Positions 1 through 7,975 are shown, counted from the first letter of the stretch. The stretch is DNA of 16,681 nt from CAMLOF01 sp966692625 (GCA_966692625.1 CBKZAG010000066.1:1-16681); one strand, 5' to 3'. Numbers and translations: made by a program. The notes: generated by a model not told the origin, from the letters alone.

Positions 1-1438
1 CACTCATGCGCGCGTCGGAGATGCGCACCATGTCCTTGATGCCTTGCCGCAGCAGCTTGGGCGGCAGGCCCATGTTGCCCACCTCGGCCATGCCGGGGTA
101 GCCACGCGGGCCGCAGTTCTTCATCACCAGCACCGAGTCGGCGTCCACCTCCAGGCTTTCGTCGTTGATGCGCTCCTTGTAGTGCTCGAAGTTCTCGAAC
201 ACCACCGCCCGCCCCCGGTGCTTGAGCAGGTGGGGCGACGCGGCAGACGGCTTGAGCACGGCCCCGCGCGGCGCCAGGTTGCCGCGCAGCACGCAGATGC
301 CGCCGTCTTCGATGAGCGGCTTGTCCAGCGGGCGCACCACCTCGTCGTTGTAGATGGGCGCGTCGTGCACGTTGTGCCACAGGCTCTGGCCGTTGACGGT
401 GAGCGCGTCGGGGTGCGGCAGCAGGCCCGCCTCGCCCAGGCGGCGCAGCACGGCGGGCAAGCCACCGGCGTAGTAGAACTCTTCCATCAAAAAGCGGCCC
501 GAGGGCTGCAGGTCCACCAGCGTGGGGGTGCCCTTGCCAATGCGCGTCCAGTCGTCCAGGTCCAGGGCCACGCCCATGCGCCCTGCAATGGCCTTGAGGT
601 GGATGACCGCGTTGGTGGAGCCGCCGATGGCGGCGTTGACACGGATGGCGTTCTCGAACGCTTCGCGGGTGAGGATCTTGGACAGCGTCAGCCCCTCGTG
701 CGCCATCTCGACGATGCGCTTGCCCGACATGTGCGCCAGCACGTAGCGGCGCGCGTCCACGGCGGGAATGGCCGCGTTGTGTGGCAGCGAGGTGCCCAGC
801 GCCTCGGCCATGCAGGCCATGGTGCTGGCCGTGCCCATGGTGTTGCAGGTGCCTGCGGAACGCGACATGCCGCCTTCCGCCGCCAGGAACTGGTGCAGCG
901 AGATTTCGCCCGCCTTGAACTCCTCATGCAGGCGCCACACCGCCGTGCCCGATCCAATGTCCTTGCCGTCCAGCTTGCCGTTGAGCATGGGCCCGCCCGT
1001 CACCACGATGGCGGGCACGTCGCAACTGGCCGCGCCCATCAGCAGCGCGGGCGTGGTCTTGTCGCAGCCCACCAGCAGCACCACTGCGTCGATGGGGTTG
1101 CCGCGAATGGCCTCTTCCACGTCCATGGCGGCCAGGTTGCGCGTGAGCATGGCCGTGGGCCGCAGGTTCGATTCGCCGTTGGAAAACACCGGGAACTCCA
1201 CCGGGAAGCCGCCCGCCTCGTAGATGCCGCGTTTCACATGTTCCGCGATCTTGCGGAAGTGCGCGTTACAGGGCGTCAGCTCGCTCCAGGTGTTGCAGAT
1301 GCCGATGACGGGACGCCCGTCGAACTCGTGGTCAGGGATGCCCTGGTTCTTCATCCAGCTGCGGTACATGAAGCCGTTCTTGTCGTTCGTGCCGAACCAC
1401 TCGGCCGAACGCAGTTTCTTCTTGGGGGGCGTGGTCAT
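1..1438 (-). CDS. L-arabinonate dehydratase-like IlvD/Edd enzyme (C-terminus cut by window edge)
   Basis: This enzyme dehydrates a sugar acid (most likely L-arabinonate) to 2-keto-3-deoxy-pentonate in the cytoplasm, using a [2Fe-2S] cluster and a divalent metal. The frame opens with ATG at 1438 and runs unbroken to the edge, 479 complete codons of an expected ~580. Cys57 (in ELTPCN), Cys125 (in VGCDKTTPALLMGA) and Cys198 (in SAGTCNTMGTAST) are the three cluster ligands of the family. AIGGSTNAVIHL is the usual substrate-loop motif. The last complete codon is the Ser of the ISDARMS motif, the proposed catalytic serine. The GCDKTTPALLMGAAS form separates sugar-acid dehydratases, especially arabinonate dehydratase, from biosynthetic IlvD. 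It lies 28 nt downstream of gguB as part of the same operon, with only a weak AGAAAG-type ribosome site. Exact substrate (L-arabinonate, D-xylonate, D-fuconate, D-galactonate) is inferred from context. Confidence 0.9.
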   Translation of the reverse strand, partial: MTTPPKKKLRSAEWFGTNDKNGFMYRSWMKNQGIPDHEFDGRPVIGICNTWSELTPCNAHFRKIAEHVKRGIYEAGGFPVEFPVFSNGESNLRPTAMLTRNLAAMDVEEAIRGNPIDAVVLLVGCDKTTPALLMGAASCDVPAIVVTGGPMLNGKLDGKDIGSGTAVWRLHEEFKAGEISLHQFLAAEGGMSRSAGTCNTMGTASTMACMAEALGTSLPHNAAIPAVDARRYVLAHMSGKRIVEMAHEGLTLSKILTREAFENAIRVNAAIGGSTNAVIHLKAIAGRMGVALDLDDWTRIGKGTPTLVDLQPSGRFLMEEFYYAGGLPAVLRRLGEAGLLPHPDALTVNGQSLWHNVHDAPIYNDEVVRPLDKPLIEDGGICVLRGNLAPRGAVLKPSAASPHLLKHRGRAVVFENFEHYKERINDESLEVDADSVLVMKNCGPRGYPGMAEVGNMGLPPKLLRQGIKDMVRISDARMS

Positions 1439-1466
1439 GGGGGGCTTTCTAATTAGGGAATGGAGG

Positions 1467-2621
1467 TCAGGCGCGGTTGCGGTTGTAGACGTCCAGGAAC
1501 ACAGCCGCCAGCAGCACCAGGCCCTTGATGACCTGCTGGTAGTCGATGCCAATGCCCAGGATGGACATGCCGTTGTTCATCACACCCATGATGAAAGCGC
1601 CAATGACCGCGCCCACCACCTTGCCCACGCCGCCCGAGGCCGACGCGCCGCCGATGAAGCAGGCCGCGATCACGTCCAGCTCGAAACCCAGGCCCGCCTT
1701 GGGCGTGGCCGTGTTCAAGCGCGCCGCGAAGATCAGCCCCGCCACCGCCGCCAGCACGCCCATGTTCACGAAGGCCAGGAAGGCCAGGCGCGAGGTGTTC
1801 ACGCCAGACAGGCGCGTCGCCTTCTCGTTGCCGCCCAGCGCGTAGATGCGCCGCCCGATGGTGGTTCGGTTGGTGACGAACTGGTAGAGCAGGATCAGCA
1901 CACCCATGAGGATGAGCACGTTGGGCAAGCCCTTGTAGGTGGAGAGCTGCCAGAACAGGTAGACGATCACGCCCGCGAACAGCAGGTTCTTCGCCGCGAA
2001 GAAACCCATGGGTTCCACTTCCATGCCATGGCTCAACGCCTTGGAGCGCTTGCGCCATTCCACCCAGACCAGGCTGCCCGCCAGAACCATGCCAATGATC
2101 GCCGACAGCACGCGCAACTCTTCACCCCCGAACGGGTCGGGCAAAAAGCCGGTGCTGATGCGCTGGAACTCGGTGGGGAACGGCCCCACCGACTGGCCCT
2201 GCAGCAGTGCCAGCGCCAGGCCCTTGAACACCAGCATGCCCGCCAGCGTGACGATGAACGACGGGATGCGTGCGTAGGCCACGAACCAGCCCTGCGCCGC
2301 GCCGATGAGCGCACCCGCCAGCAGCGACACCACCACCGTGGGTACCACGCCCCACTCGTACTGCACGATCAGCACCGCCGCCAGGCCGCCAATGAAGCCG
2401 CACACCGAGCCCACCGACAGGTCGATGTGCCCGGCCACGATCACCAGCAGCATGCCCAGCGCCATGACCACGATGTAGCTGTTCTGCAGCACCAGGTTGG
2501 TCAGGTTCAGCGGCTGCATCAGGATGCCGTCGGTCTGGAACTGGAAGAACCCCATGATCGCGACCAGGGAGATCAGCAGCCCGTAGTCGCGCAGGTTGTT
2601 TTTGAGGAAGCCGAGTTTCAT
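1467..2621 (-). CDS. gguB: GguB-type multiple-sugar ABC transporter permease
   Basis: Integral-membrane permease of a CUT2-class monosaccharide importer (XylH/RbsC/MmsB relatives) in the inner membrane, partnered with the ATPase and binding protein encoded upstream. The ATG at 2621 gives 384 residues, close to the ~390 expected. The protein starts MKLGFLKNNLRDYGLL and has about ten hydrophobic segments, beginning with LLISLVAIMGFFQF. A segment near the N-terminus, GHIDLSVGSVCGFIGG, is the typical BPD_transp_2 signature, and GGASASGGVGKVVGAVIGAF near the C-terminus is characteristic of the sugar permeases. The frame stays open further upstream, but that region lies inside gguA, so the ATG 29 nt after the gguA stop is the sensible start. 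Function is clear; the sugar specificity comes from ChvE. Confidence 0.92.
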   Translation of the reverse strand: MKLGFLKNNLRDYGLLISLVAIMGFFQFQTDGILMQPLNLTNLVLQNSYIVVMALGMLLVIVAGHIDLSVGSVCGFIGGLAAVLIVQYEWGVVPTVVVSLLAGALIGAAQGWFVAYARIPSFIVTLAGMLVFKGLALALLQGQSVGPFPTEFQRISTGFLPDPFGGEELRVLSAIIGMVLAGSLVWVEWRKRSKALSHGMEVEPMGFFAAKNLLFAGVIVYLFWQLSTYKGLPNVLILMGVLILLYQFVTNRTTIGRRIYALGGNEKATRLSGVNTSRLAFLAFVNMGVLAAVAGLIFAARLNTATPKAGLGFELDVIAACFIGGASASGGVGKVVGAVIGAFIMGVMNNGMSILGIGIDYQQVIKGLVLLAAVFLDVYNRNRA

Positions 2622-2650
2622 GGCAGGGTCTCGTTTTGTTATGAGGGAAG

Positions 2651-4183
2651 TCACGCTGGGGTAGCGTTCACGATGGCGCGCATGATGCGTTCCTGGCTGG
2701 CCTCTTCGCGGCCCAGCTCGGCCACCAGGCGGCCCTCGTTCATCACATAGATGCGGTCGCACATGCCCAGCAGTTCGGGCATCTCGGAAGAGATCATCAA
2801 GATGCCTTCGCCGTTGCGGGCGAGCTGGTCGATGATGGTGTAGATCTCGTACTTGGCGCCCACGTCGATGCCGCGCGTGGGCTCGTCCAGAATCAGCAGG
2901 CGCGGCTGCGTGAACAACCACTTGCTCAGCACCACCTTCTGCTGGTTGCCGCCCGACAGGTTCACCGCCAGCTGCTCGATGCCCGAGCTGCGGATGCGCA
3001 GCGACTCGCGGTAACCCTGCGCCACCTGCGCCTCGGCGTTTTCGTCGATGACGCCATGGCTCGCCACCTTGGGCAGGTTGGCCAGCGTCACGTTCTTGCG
3101 TATCTCCTGCTCCAGCACCAGGCCGCAGCCCTTGCGGTCTTCCGTCACGTAGGCAATGCCGTGGCGGATGGCCTTGCCCACGGTGGACACGTCCACCTCC
3201 TGGCCGTCGATGAAGACCTGGCCGCTGATGCGCTGCCCGTAGGAGCGCCCGAAGATGCTCATGGCCAGCTCGGTGCGCCCCGAGCCCATCAGGCCCGCGA
3301 TGCCCACGATCTCGCCCTTGCGCACGTTGAAGTTCACGCCCTTGATGACCTCGCGCTCGGCGTACTGCTCGTGGTGCACGCGCCAGTCGCGCACCTCAAA
3401 GATCACGTCACCGATCTGCGGGTGGCGTTGCGGGTAGCGGTGCGCCATGTCGCGCCCCACCATGCCGCGGATGATGCGGTCCTCGCTCACCGCGCCCTCG
3501 GCGCAGTCCAGCGTTTCGATGGTCGTGCCGTCACGGATCACCGTGATCTGGTCGGCCACCTGGGTGATTTCGTTGAGCTTGTGCGAGATGAGGATGCAGG
3601 CAATGCCCTGCGCCTTCAGCTCCAGCAACAGTTGCAGCAGGGCTGCGCTGTCGGTCTCGTTCAGGCTGGCGGTAGGCTCGTCCAGAATCAGCAGCTTCAC
3701 GCGCTTGGCCAGCGCCTTGGCAATCTCCACCAGCTGCTGCTTGCCCACGCCCATCTTGCCCACCACGGCGTCGGGCTGCTCTTTCAGCCCCACGCGGGCC
3801 AGCAATTCGCGTGTGCGTGCATGGGCGGTGTGCCAGTCGATCACCCCCGCGCGGGCGGGCTCGTTGCCCAGGAAGATGTTCTCGGTGATCGAGAGCATGG
3901 GCACCAGCGCCAGCTCCTGGTGGATGATGATGATGCCGCGCTCCTCGCTGTCGCGGATGCCCTCGAAGCGCTGCAACTGCCCCTCGAAATGGATCTCACC
4001 CTCGTAGCTGCCGTGCGGGTACACCCCGCTGAGCACCTTCATGAGGGTCGATTTGCCCGCACCGTTCTCGCCCACGACCGCGTGGATCTCGCCGGCGCGC
4101 ACCGTCAGGTTGACGTTGTCCAGCGCCTTGACGCCCGGGAACGTCTTGCTGATGTTGCGCATGGACAGGATGGACTCTTGCAC
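2651..4183 (-). CDS. gguA: GguA-type sugar ABC transporter ATP-binding protein (GTG start)
   Basis: Double-domain ATPase that energises the ChvE/GguB monosaccharide importer. The chosen GTG start at 4183 gives 510 residues. A GGAGG (complement of 4191-4195) sits 7 nt upstream of it, whereas the TTG one codon earlier has only 4 nt and the upstream ATG at 4249 has no ribosome site and adds 22 unrelated residues. Domain 1 (about 1-245) has Walker A GENGAGKST at residues 38-46, a degenerate signature MGVGKQQ and Walker B LLILDEPTAS. Domain 2 (about 260-505) has a Walker A lacking the lysine (GLMGSGRTE), an intact signature NLSGGNQQK and Walker B LLILDEPTRGID. Such asymmetry is normal for CUT2 ATPases, and the MGVGKQQ form is typical of GguA/MmsA. 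It follows chvE after 71 nt and precedes gguB by 29 nt. Confidence 0.93.
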   Translation of the reverse strand: MQESILSMRNISKTFPGVKALDNVNLTVRAGEIHAVVGENGAGKSTLMKVLSGVYPHGSYEGEIHFEGQLQRFEGIRDSEERGIIIIHQELALVPMLSITENIFLGNEPARAGVIDWHTAHARTRELLARVGLKEQPDAVVGKMGVGKQQLVEIAKALAKRVKLLILDEPTASLNETDSAALLQLLLELKAQGIACILISHKLNEITQVADQITVIRDGTTIETLDCAEGAVSEDRIIRGMVGRDMAHRYPQRHPQIGDVIFEVRDWRVHHEQYAEREVIKGVNFNVRKGEIVGIAGLMGSGRTELAMSIFGRSYGQRISGQVFIDGQEVDVSTVGKAIRHGIAYVTEDRKGCGLVLEQEIRKNVTLANLPKVASHGVIDENAEAQVAQGYRESLRIRSSGIEQLAVNLSGGNQQKVVLSKWLFTQPRLLILDEPTRGIDVGAKYEIYTIIDQLARNGEGILMISSEMPELLGMCDRIYVMNEGRLVAELGREEASQERIMRAIVNATPA

Positions 4184-4190
4184 CAAGCTG

Positions 4191-4195
4191 CCTCC
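4191..4195 (-). promoter_or_regulatory. Ribosome binding site deciding the gguA GTG start
   Basis: On the minus strand GGAGG is followed by a 7-nt spacer (CAGCTTG) and then GTG at 4183. No ATG lies at a usable distance from it, so this site fixes the non-ATG start of gguA. Confidence 0.75.
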
Positions 4196-4213
4196 TGGAA
4201 AAAGAAAGAATGC

Positions 4214-4239
4214 CCCCTGCGTTGTTTCCCACGCAGGGG
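4214..4239 (-). other. Intercistronic stem-loop between chvE and gguA
   Basis: Perfect 9-bp inverted repeat, CCCCTGCGT (4214-4222) and ACGCAGGGG (4231-4239), with an 8-nt loop. It begins 15 nt beyond the chvE stop and ends 18 nt before the gguA ribosome site. It is not directly followed by a T-run on the minus strand (GGCATTCTTTCTTTTTCC follows), so it is not a classic terminator. In binding-protein operons such hairpins typically protect the upstream binding-protein mRNA from 3' exonucleases, or terminate partially, so that the binding protein is made in excess. That role here is inferred. Confidence 0.7.
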
Positions 4240-4254
4240 ACGCCTGCAATCACG

Positions 4255-5316
4255 TCACTTGATCTGCGTTTCCTTGTAGTAGCCGCTGTCCACCAGCACC
4301 TGCTTCCAGTTGGAGGCATCCACCGGCACGGGCTTCAACAAGTAGGAGGGCACCACCTTCACGCCGTTGTTGTAGGTCTTGGTGTCGTTGATCTCGGGGG
4401 CCTTGCCGCCCATCATCGCGTCGATCATGCTGACCGTGACCTTGGCCAGCTCGCGCGTGTCCTTGAAGATGGTGGAGTACTGCTCGTTGCGCAGGATGGA
4501 TTTGACCGAGGGGATCTCGGCGTCCTGGCCGCTGACGATGGGGCAGGGCTGTTGCGCCGTGCAGTAACCCACGCCCTTGAGCGAGGACAGGATGCCGATG
4601 CTCAGGCCGTCGTACGGGCTCAGCACGGCATGCACCTTGTCCTTGCCGTAGAAGGCCGACAGCAGGTTGTCCATGCGGGCCTGGGCCACAGCGCCGTCCC
4701 AGCGCAGGGTGCCCACCTTGTCCATGCCCATCTGCTTGCTGCGCACCACCAGCTTGCCACTCTTGATGTACGGGTCCAGCACGCTCATGGCGCCGTTGTA
4801 GAAGAAGAAGGCGTTGTTGTCGTCGGGCGAGCCGCCAAACAGTTCGATGTTGAAGGGGCCCTTGCCGCCCTTGAGACCCAGCTTGTCCACGATGGACTGC
4901 GCCTGCAGCACGCCGACCTGGAAGTTGTCAAACGTGGCGTAGTAGTCCACGTTCGGGCTGTTCTTGATCAGGCGGTCGTAAGCGATGACCTTCACGCCCG
5001 CGTCGTGCGCCTTCTTCAGCACGTCGGTCAGCGTGGTGCCGTCAATGGCGGCGATCACCAGCACCTTGGGCTTCTTGGTGACCATGTTCTCGATCTGCGC
5101 GAGCTGGTTGGGGATGTCGTCCTCGGCGTACTGCAGGTCGGTGGCGTAGCCTTTTTCCTTCAGGTACTTGACCATGTTGTCGCCGTCGGCGATCCAGCGG
5201 GCAGACGACTTGGTGGGCATGGACACGGCGACCAGGCCCTTGCTCTGCGCGTGCGCCACGCCGAACAGGGGCAGCGTCATCGCGGCAACCAGGGTTTTGA
5301 GGAACAGGCGTTTCAT
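4255..5316 (-). CDS. chvE: ChvE-like periplasmic multiple-sugar-binding protein
   Basis: Periplasmic ligand-binding component of the GguAB importer. Agrobacterium ChvE binds aldoses such as galactose, arabinose, xylose and glucose, and also feeds chemotaxis and VirA signalling; only the transport role is supported by context here. The 353-residue protein starts at ATG 5316 with an AGGAGA 7 nt upstream (5324-5329). Residues 1-23 form a Sec signal peptide (MKRLFLK, a hydrophobic core, then AHA before Gln). The mature part has a Peripla_BP_4 fold with stretches I recognise as ChvE-like: SMPTKSSARWIADGDNMVK, ATFDNFQVGVLQAQSI, NIELFGGSPDDNNAFFF, LSPYDGLSIGILSSLKGVGY, VSGQDAEIPSVKSI and the C-terminal VDSGYYKETQIK. 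It is the first transporter gene after the semialdehyde dehydrogenase (gap 102 nt). Confidence 0.95.
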   Translation of the reverse strand: MKRLFLKTLVAAMTLPLFGVAHAQSKGLVAVSMPTKSSARWIADGDNMVKYLKEKGYATDLQYAEDDIPNQLAQIENMVTKKPKVLVIAAIDGTTLTDVLKKAHDAGVKVIAYDRLIKNSPNVDYYATFDNFQVGVLQAQSIVDKLGLKGGKGPFNIELFGGSPDDNNAFFFYNGAMSVLDPYIKSGKLVVRSKQMGMDKVGTLRWDGAVAQARMDNLLSAFYGKDKVHAVLSPYDGLSIGILSSLKGVGYCTAQQPCPIVSGQDAEIPSVKSILRNEQYSTIFKDTRELAKVTVSMIDAMMGGKAPEINDTKTYNNGVKVVPSYLLKPVPVDASNWKQVLVDSGYYKETQIK

Positions 5317-5336
5317 CGGTTTGTCTCCTAGAGCGT

Positions 5337-5346
5337 GGAAATTTCC
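5337..5346. promoter_or_regulatory. Palindrome GGAAATTTCC upstream of chvE
   Basis: A 10-bp perfect palindrome in the 102-nt gap between the dehydrogenase stop and chvE, 20 nt before the chvE start. It could be a protein site or chance; no convincing promoter boxes surround it. The rest of the gap shows nothing else I can name. Confidence 0.2.
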
Positions 5347-5418
5347 TGCCTCTCTGGCCGCAGTCCAGTCGGGCGGGGGTTGAGGTTGATGCTGCGGTGA
5401 AAAATGGGAGCGCCTCCT

Positions 5419-6870
5419 TCAGGCACGCAAATAGCCGGTCTTGACCGTGGTGTAGAACTCGGCGGCGTAACGCCCCTGCTCGCGCGGGCCGTGGCTGGAC
5501 CCCTTGCGCCCACCAAAGGGCACGTGGAAGTCCACCCCGGCGGTGGGCAGGTTGACCATGGTCATGCCCACTGCGGCGTGGCGGCGGAAGTGCATGGCGT
5601 GCTTGAGCGACGTGGTGCAGATACCCGCGCACAGGCCGAAAGGCGTGTCGTTGGCCAAGGCCAGCGAGTGCTCGTAATCGTCGGCACGCAGCACGGCGGC
5701 CACCGGGCCAAAAATCTCTTCCTGCGCGATGCGGTGCTGCGGGCGTGCCAGCCAAAGCGCCGGGCGCATGTAGTGGCCGGGCGTGTCAGCCTCCTCCCGC
5801 TCACCGCCACACAGGTGCTCGGCGCCCTCGGCCTTGGCAATCTCAAGGTAGCGCTGGTTCTGCGCCAGCTGGTGTTCGTCCACCACGGGGCCGATATCGG
5901 TGCCACGCTCCACGGCGTTGCCCACCTTCAGCGCGGCCATGCGTTGCACCAGCTTGTGCACGAAGGCGTCGTGCACCGAGGTTTCCACAATCAGGCGGCT
6001 CGATGCCGTGCAACGCTGCCCGGTGGAATAGAACGACCCCTGCAGCGCGCAGTCCACGGCGATGTCCATGTCGGCGTCAGCCAGCACGATCAACGGGTTC
6101 TTGCCGCCCATCTCCAGCTGCACCTTGGCTCCGCGCGCGGCCGTGGCGCGCAGAATCTGCTCGCCCGTGCCCTGCGAGCCGGTGAAGCTGATCGCGTTGA
6201 CCAGCGGGCTGTCCACCAGCGTCTGCCCCACCTCGCGGCCGCTGCCCACCACAAAGTTGAACACCCCTGCTGGCAACTGCGCACGGCTGATGATCTCGGC
6301 CAGGGCGGCGCCGCAGGCAGGCACCAGTTCGGCCGGCTTGAACACCACGGTGTTGCCGTAGGCCAGGGCCGGGGCGATCTTCCAGGCAGGGATGGCGAAG
6401 GGAAAATTCCACGGCGCAATCAGCCCCACCACACCCACCGGCTCGCGGGTGATGTCCACCTGCACGCCGGGGCGCACCGAAGCCAGCGTCTCGCCCTGGA
6501 CGCGCAGCGCCTCGCCCGCAAAGAACTTGAAGATCTGCCCGGCGCGTGCCACCTCGGCCACGCCCTCGGGCAGGGTCTTGCCCTCTTCGCGCGCCAGCAG
6601 GCGGCCGAGTTCGTCCTTGCGCGCCAGCAGTTCGCTGCCGATCTGGTCCAGCGCATCAAAGCGGCGCTGCGGCGTGCTCAGGCTCCACTGGGGCAGGGCA
6701 TCGGCTGCGGCGCGGATGGCCTCTTCGGCCTGCACACGGTCGGCACGGGCGTACTCGGCCACGGTCTCGCGGGTGTCCGACGGGTTCTCGCGGCGGCCCA
6801 TGGTCACCCCGTTCACCCAACGCCCGTTGATGTAATGCCGCACACCGTGTACCGCGTCGTGTTTCTTCAT
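5419..6870 (-). CDS. Alpha-ketoglutaric semialdehyde dehydrogenase (ALDH superfamily)
   Basis: Catalyses the last step of the oxidative pentose pathway, 2,5-dioxopentanoate + NAD(P)+ to 2-oxoglutarate, in the cytoplasm. The 483-residue protein has full ALDH length. Asn155 (APWNFPFAIP), Lys178 (VVFKPAE), Glu253 (LEMGGKNP) and the nucleophile Cys287 (GQRCTASS) are all present. The C-terminal NLPTAGVDFHVPFGGRK followed by GSSHGPREQGRYAAEFYT is the signature I associate with ketoglutarate semialdehyde dehydrogenases rather than with betaine or succinate semialdehyde enzymes. The ATG at 6870 has GGAG 5 nt upstream. It is the first gene of the minus-strand operon, divergent from the LysR gene across 106 nt. 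The same enzyme could also serve glucarate/galactarate or hydroxyproline breakdown, but the neighbours favour pentoses. Confidence 0.92.
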   Translation of the reverse strand: MKKHDAVHGVRHYINGRWVNGVTMGRRENPSDTRETVAEYARADRVQAEEAIRAAADALPQWSLSTPQRRFDALDQIGSELLARKDELGRLLAREEGKTLPEGVAEVARAGQIFKFFAGEALRVQGETLASVRPGVQVDITREPVGVVGLIAPWNFPFAIPAWKIAPALAYGNTVVFKPAELVPACGAALAEIISRAQLPAGVFNFVVGSGREVGQTLVDSPLVNAISFTGSQGTGEQILRATAARGAKVQLEMGGKNPLIVLADADMDIAVDCALQGSFYSTGQRCTASSRLIVETSVHDAFVHKLVQRMAALKVGNAVERGTDIGPVVDEHQLAQNQRYLEIAKAEGAEHLCGGEREEADTPGHYMRPALWLARPQHRIAQEEIFGPVAAVLRADDYEHSLALANDTPFGLCAGICTTSLKHAMHFRRHAAVGMTMVNLPTAGVDFHVPFGGRKGSSHGPREQGRYAAEFYTTVKTGYLRA

Positions 6871-6976
6871 GACCGCTCCATGTCTCCGATGGGGCGCAGT
6901 CTAGGTTTTGATCTAATATCCGTCTAATGAAATATTTCTGACTTTCGATACGTTTTTTTGTATCTCAGGACTTGGC
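6871..6976. promoter_or_regulatory. Divergent control region between semialdehyde dehydrogenase and LysR gene
   Basis: An AT-rich 106-bp island in otherwise GC-rich DNA. It contains TCTAAT twice, 11 bp apart (6912-6917 and 6923-6928), the palindrome GAAATATTTC (6929-6938), and the inverted repeat GATAC-N8-GTATC (6947-6951/6960-6964). The last has the dyad geometry of a LysR-type site and ends 12 bp before the regulator's start codon. I see no strong sigma-70 pair for either gene, which fits activator-dependent expression. Which element the regulator binds is not shown by the sequence alone. Confidence 0.55.
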
Positions 6977-7948
6977 ATGGCACCCTACACCCACTGGTTC
7001 ATCCGCGCCCGGCTCAAGACCCGGCAACTGTTGTTGCTCGTGGCGCTGGCCGAAGAGGGCAACATCCACCGCGCGGCCCAGGTGCTGAACATGACGCAGC
7101 CCGCCGCCTCCAAGCTGCTCAAGGACCTGGAGGACATGCTGGAGGTGGAACTCTTCGAGCGGCTGCCGCGCGGCATGCGCCCCACCTGGTATGGTGAATC
7201 GATGATCCGCCACGCGCGCATGGTGCTGGCCAACCTGGGCCAGGCCTACGACGAGATCACGGCGCTCAAGGCCGGGCTGTTCGGGCAGGTGGGCGTGGGC
7301 GCCATCACCACCCCAGGCATCACACTGCTGCCGCGTGCCATGTCACAGATCAAGCAGGAACACCCCAACCTGCGCGTGTCGCTGGACATAGAGACCAGCC
7401 CGGTGCTGATGGAACGCCTGGCGCAGGGCAAACTTGACATGGTGGTGGCGCGACTCAGCGCCGAGCACGACAAGGCCATGTACCGCTACGAGCAGCTGGC
7501 CGAAGAACCCATCTGCGCCCTGGTGCGCAGCGGGCACCCGCTGCTGTCGGTGGCCGGGCTCACGTTGCGCGACGTGGCCTCGGCTGGCTGGATCGTGCCG
7601 CCCGCGGGCAGCGTGCTGCGCCACCGCTTCGACCTGATGTACCAGGAAGAAAGCCTCACGCCGCCCATCAACGTGATCGAAACCTCGTCACTGCTGTTTG
7701 TGACCAAGATGCTGGAGCAAAGCGACATGATCGCCGTGCTCAGCCGCGCCGTGGGGCAGTACTACGCCTCGCACGGCATGGCCGCGCTGCTGCCGCTGCA
7801 GATGCAGTGCAACATGGACGCCTTCGGCATCATCACGCGGCGCGACCAGCTGCCCTCACCCGGCGCGCGGGTGATGATGCGCGCGCTGCAGGCGGCCTGC
7901 CAGGACGTTTACCGCCGCAAGATCGATCACGAGTGGGCCAGCCCTTGA
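6977..7948 (+). CDS. LysR-family regulator (GbpR-like), likely controlling the chvE operon
   Basis: Transcription factor of 323 residues. The N-terminal winged helix (about residues 14-72) contains LLLLVALAEEGNIHRAAQ and LNMTQPAASKLLKDLEDML, followed by the usual FERLPRGMRPTWYGE wing. The C-terminal region (about 95-305) is a LysR_substrate effector domain, starting VGVGAITTPG. The ATG at 6977 has AGGA 6 nt upstream. In Agrobacterium a LysR protein, GbpR, is encoded beside chvE and controls it in response to sugars. The position here, divergent from the dehydrogenase-chvE-gguAB operon, suggests the same job, with a pentose or pathway intermediate as effector. Family assignment is firm; orthology to GbpR is inferred. 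Confidence 0.88.
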   Translation: MAPYTHWFIRARLKTRQLLLLVALAEEGNIHRAAQVLNMTQPAASKLLKDLEDMLEVELFERLPRGMRPTWYGESMIRHARMVLANLGQAYDEITALKAGLFGQVGVGAITTPGITLLPRAMSQIKQEHPNLRVSLDIETSPVLMERLAQGKLDMVVARLSAEHDKAMYRYEQLAEEPICALVRSGHPLLSVAGLTLRDVASAGWIVPPAGSVLRHRFDLMYQEESLTPPINVIETSSLLFVTKMLEQSDMIAVLSRAVGQYYASHGMAALLPLQMQCNMDAFGIITRRDQLPSPGARVMMRALQAACQDVYRRKIDHEWASP

Positions 7949-7959
7949 GTGGCTGGCCC
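7935..7959. terminator. Candidate bidirectional hairpin with LysR stop codon in the loop
   Basis: Perfect 9-bp stem GGGCCAGCC (7935-7943) and GGCTGGCCC (7951-7959) with a 7-nt loop that contains the TGA stop of the LysR gene. It lies at the convergent junction with the SDR gene. There is no T-run on either strand, so intrinsic termination would be weak; protection of 3' ends is an alternative. Confidence 0.45.
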
Positions 7960-7975
7960 GGCCAGGGTCAGCGAG

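Noticed and set aside
1224..2750. Long plus-strand open frame (508 codons) opposite gguB and the dehydratase
   Set aside because: The translation is a His/Gln/Arg/Asp-rich low-complexity string without domains, typical of the antisense of GC-rich coding DNA; the opposite strand has clear permease and dehydratase motifs.
4184..4249. ATG at 4249 or TTG at 4186 as gguA start
   Set aside because: The ATG at 4249 overlaps the end of the spacer hairpin region and adds residues foreign to the family; the TTG lies too close to GGAGG.
3056..4279. Plus-strand open frame of 407 codons opposite gguA
   Set aside because: Composition is that of a shadow frame (His/Ala/Leu/Val repeats), with no ribosome site; gguA on the other strand has Walker and signature motifs.
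5317..5418. Separate promoter for chvE in the 102-nt gap
   Set aside because: Apart from the short palindrome GGAAATTTCC no -35/-10 pair at proper spacing was convincing, so co-transcription with the dehydrogenase is the simpler reading.
5404..6927. Plus-strand open frame of 507 codons opposite the semialdehyde dehydrogenase
   Set aside because: Antisense shadow of an ALDH gene whose catalytic Cys, Glu and Asn are all intact on the minus strand.
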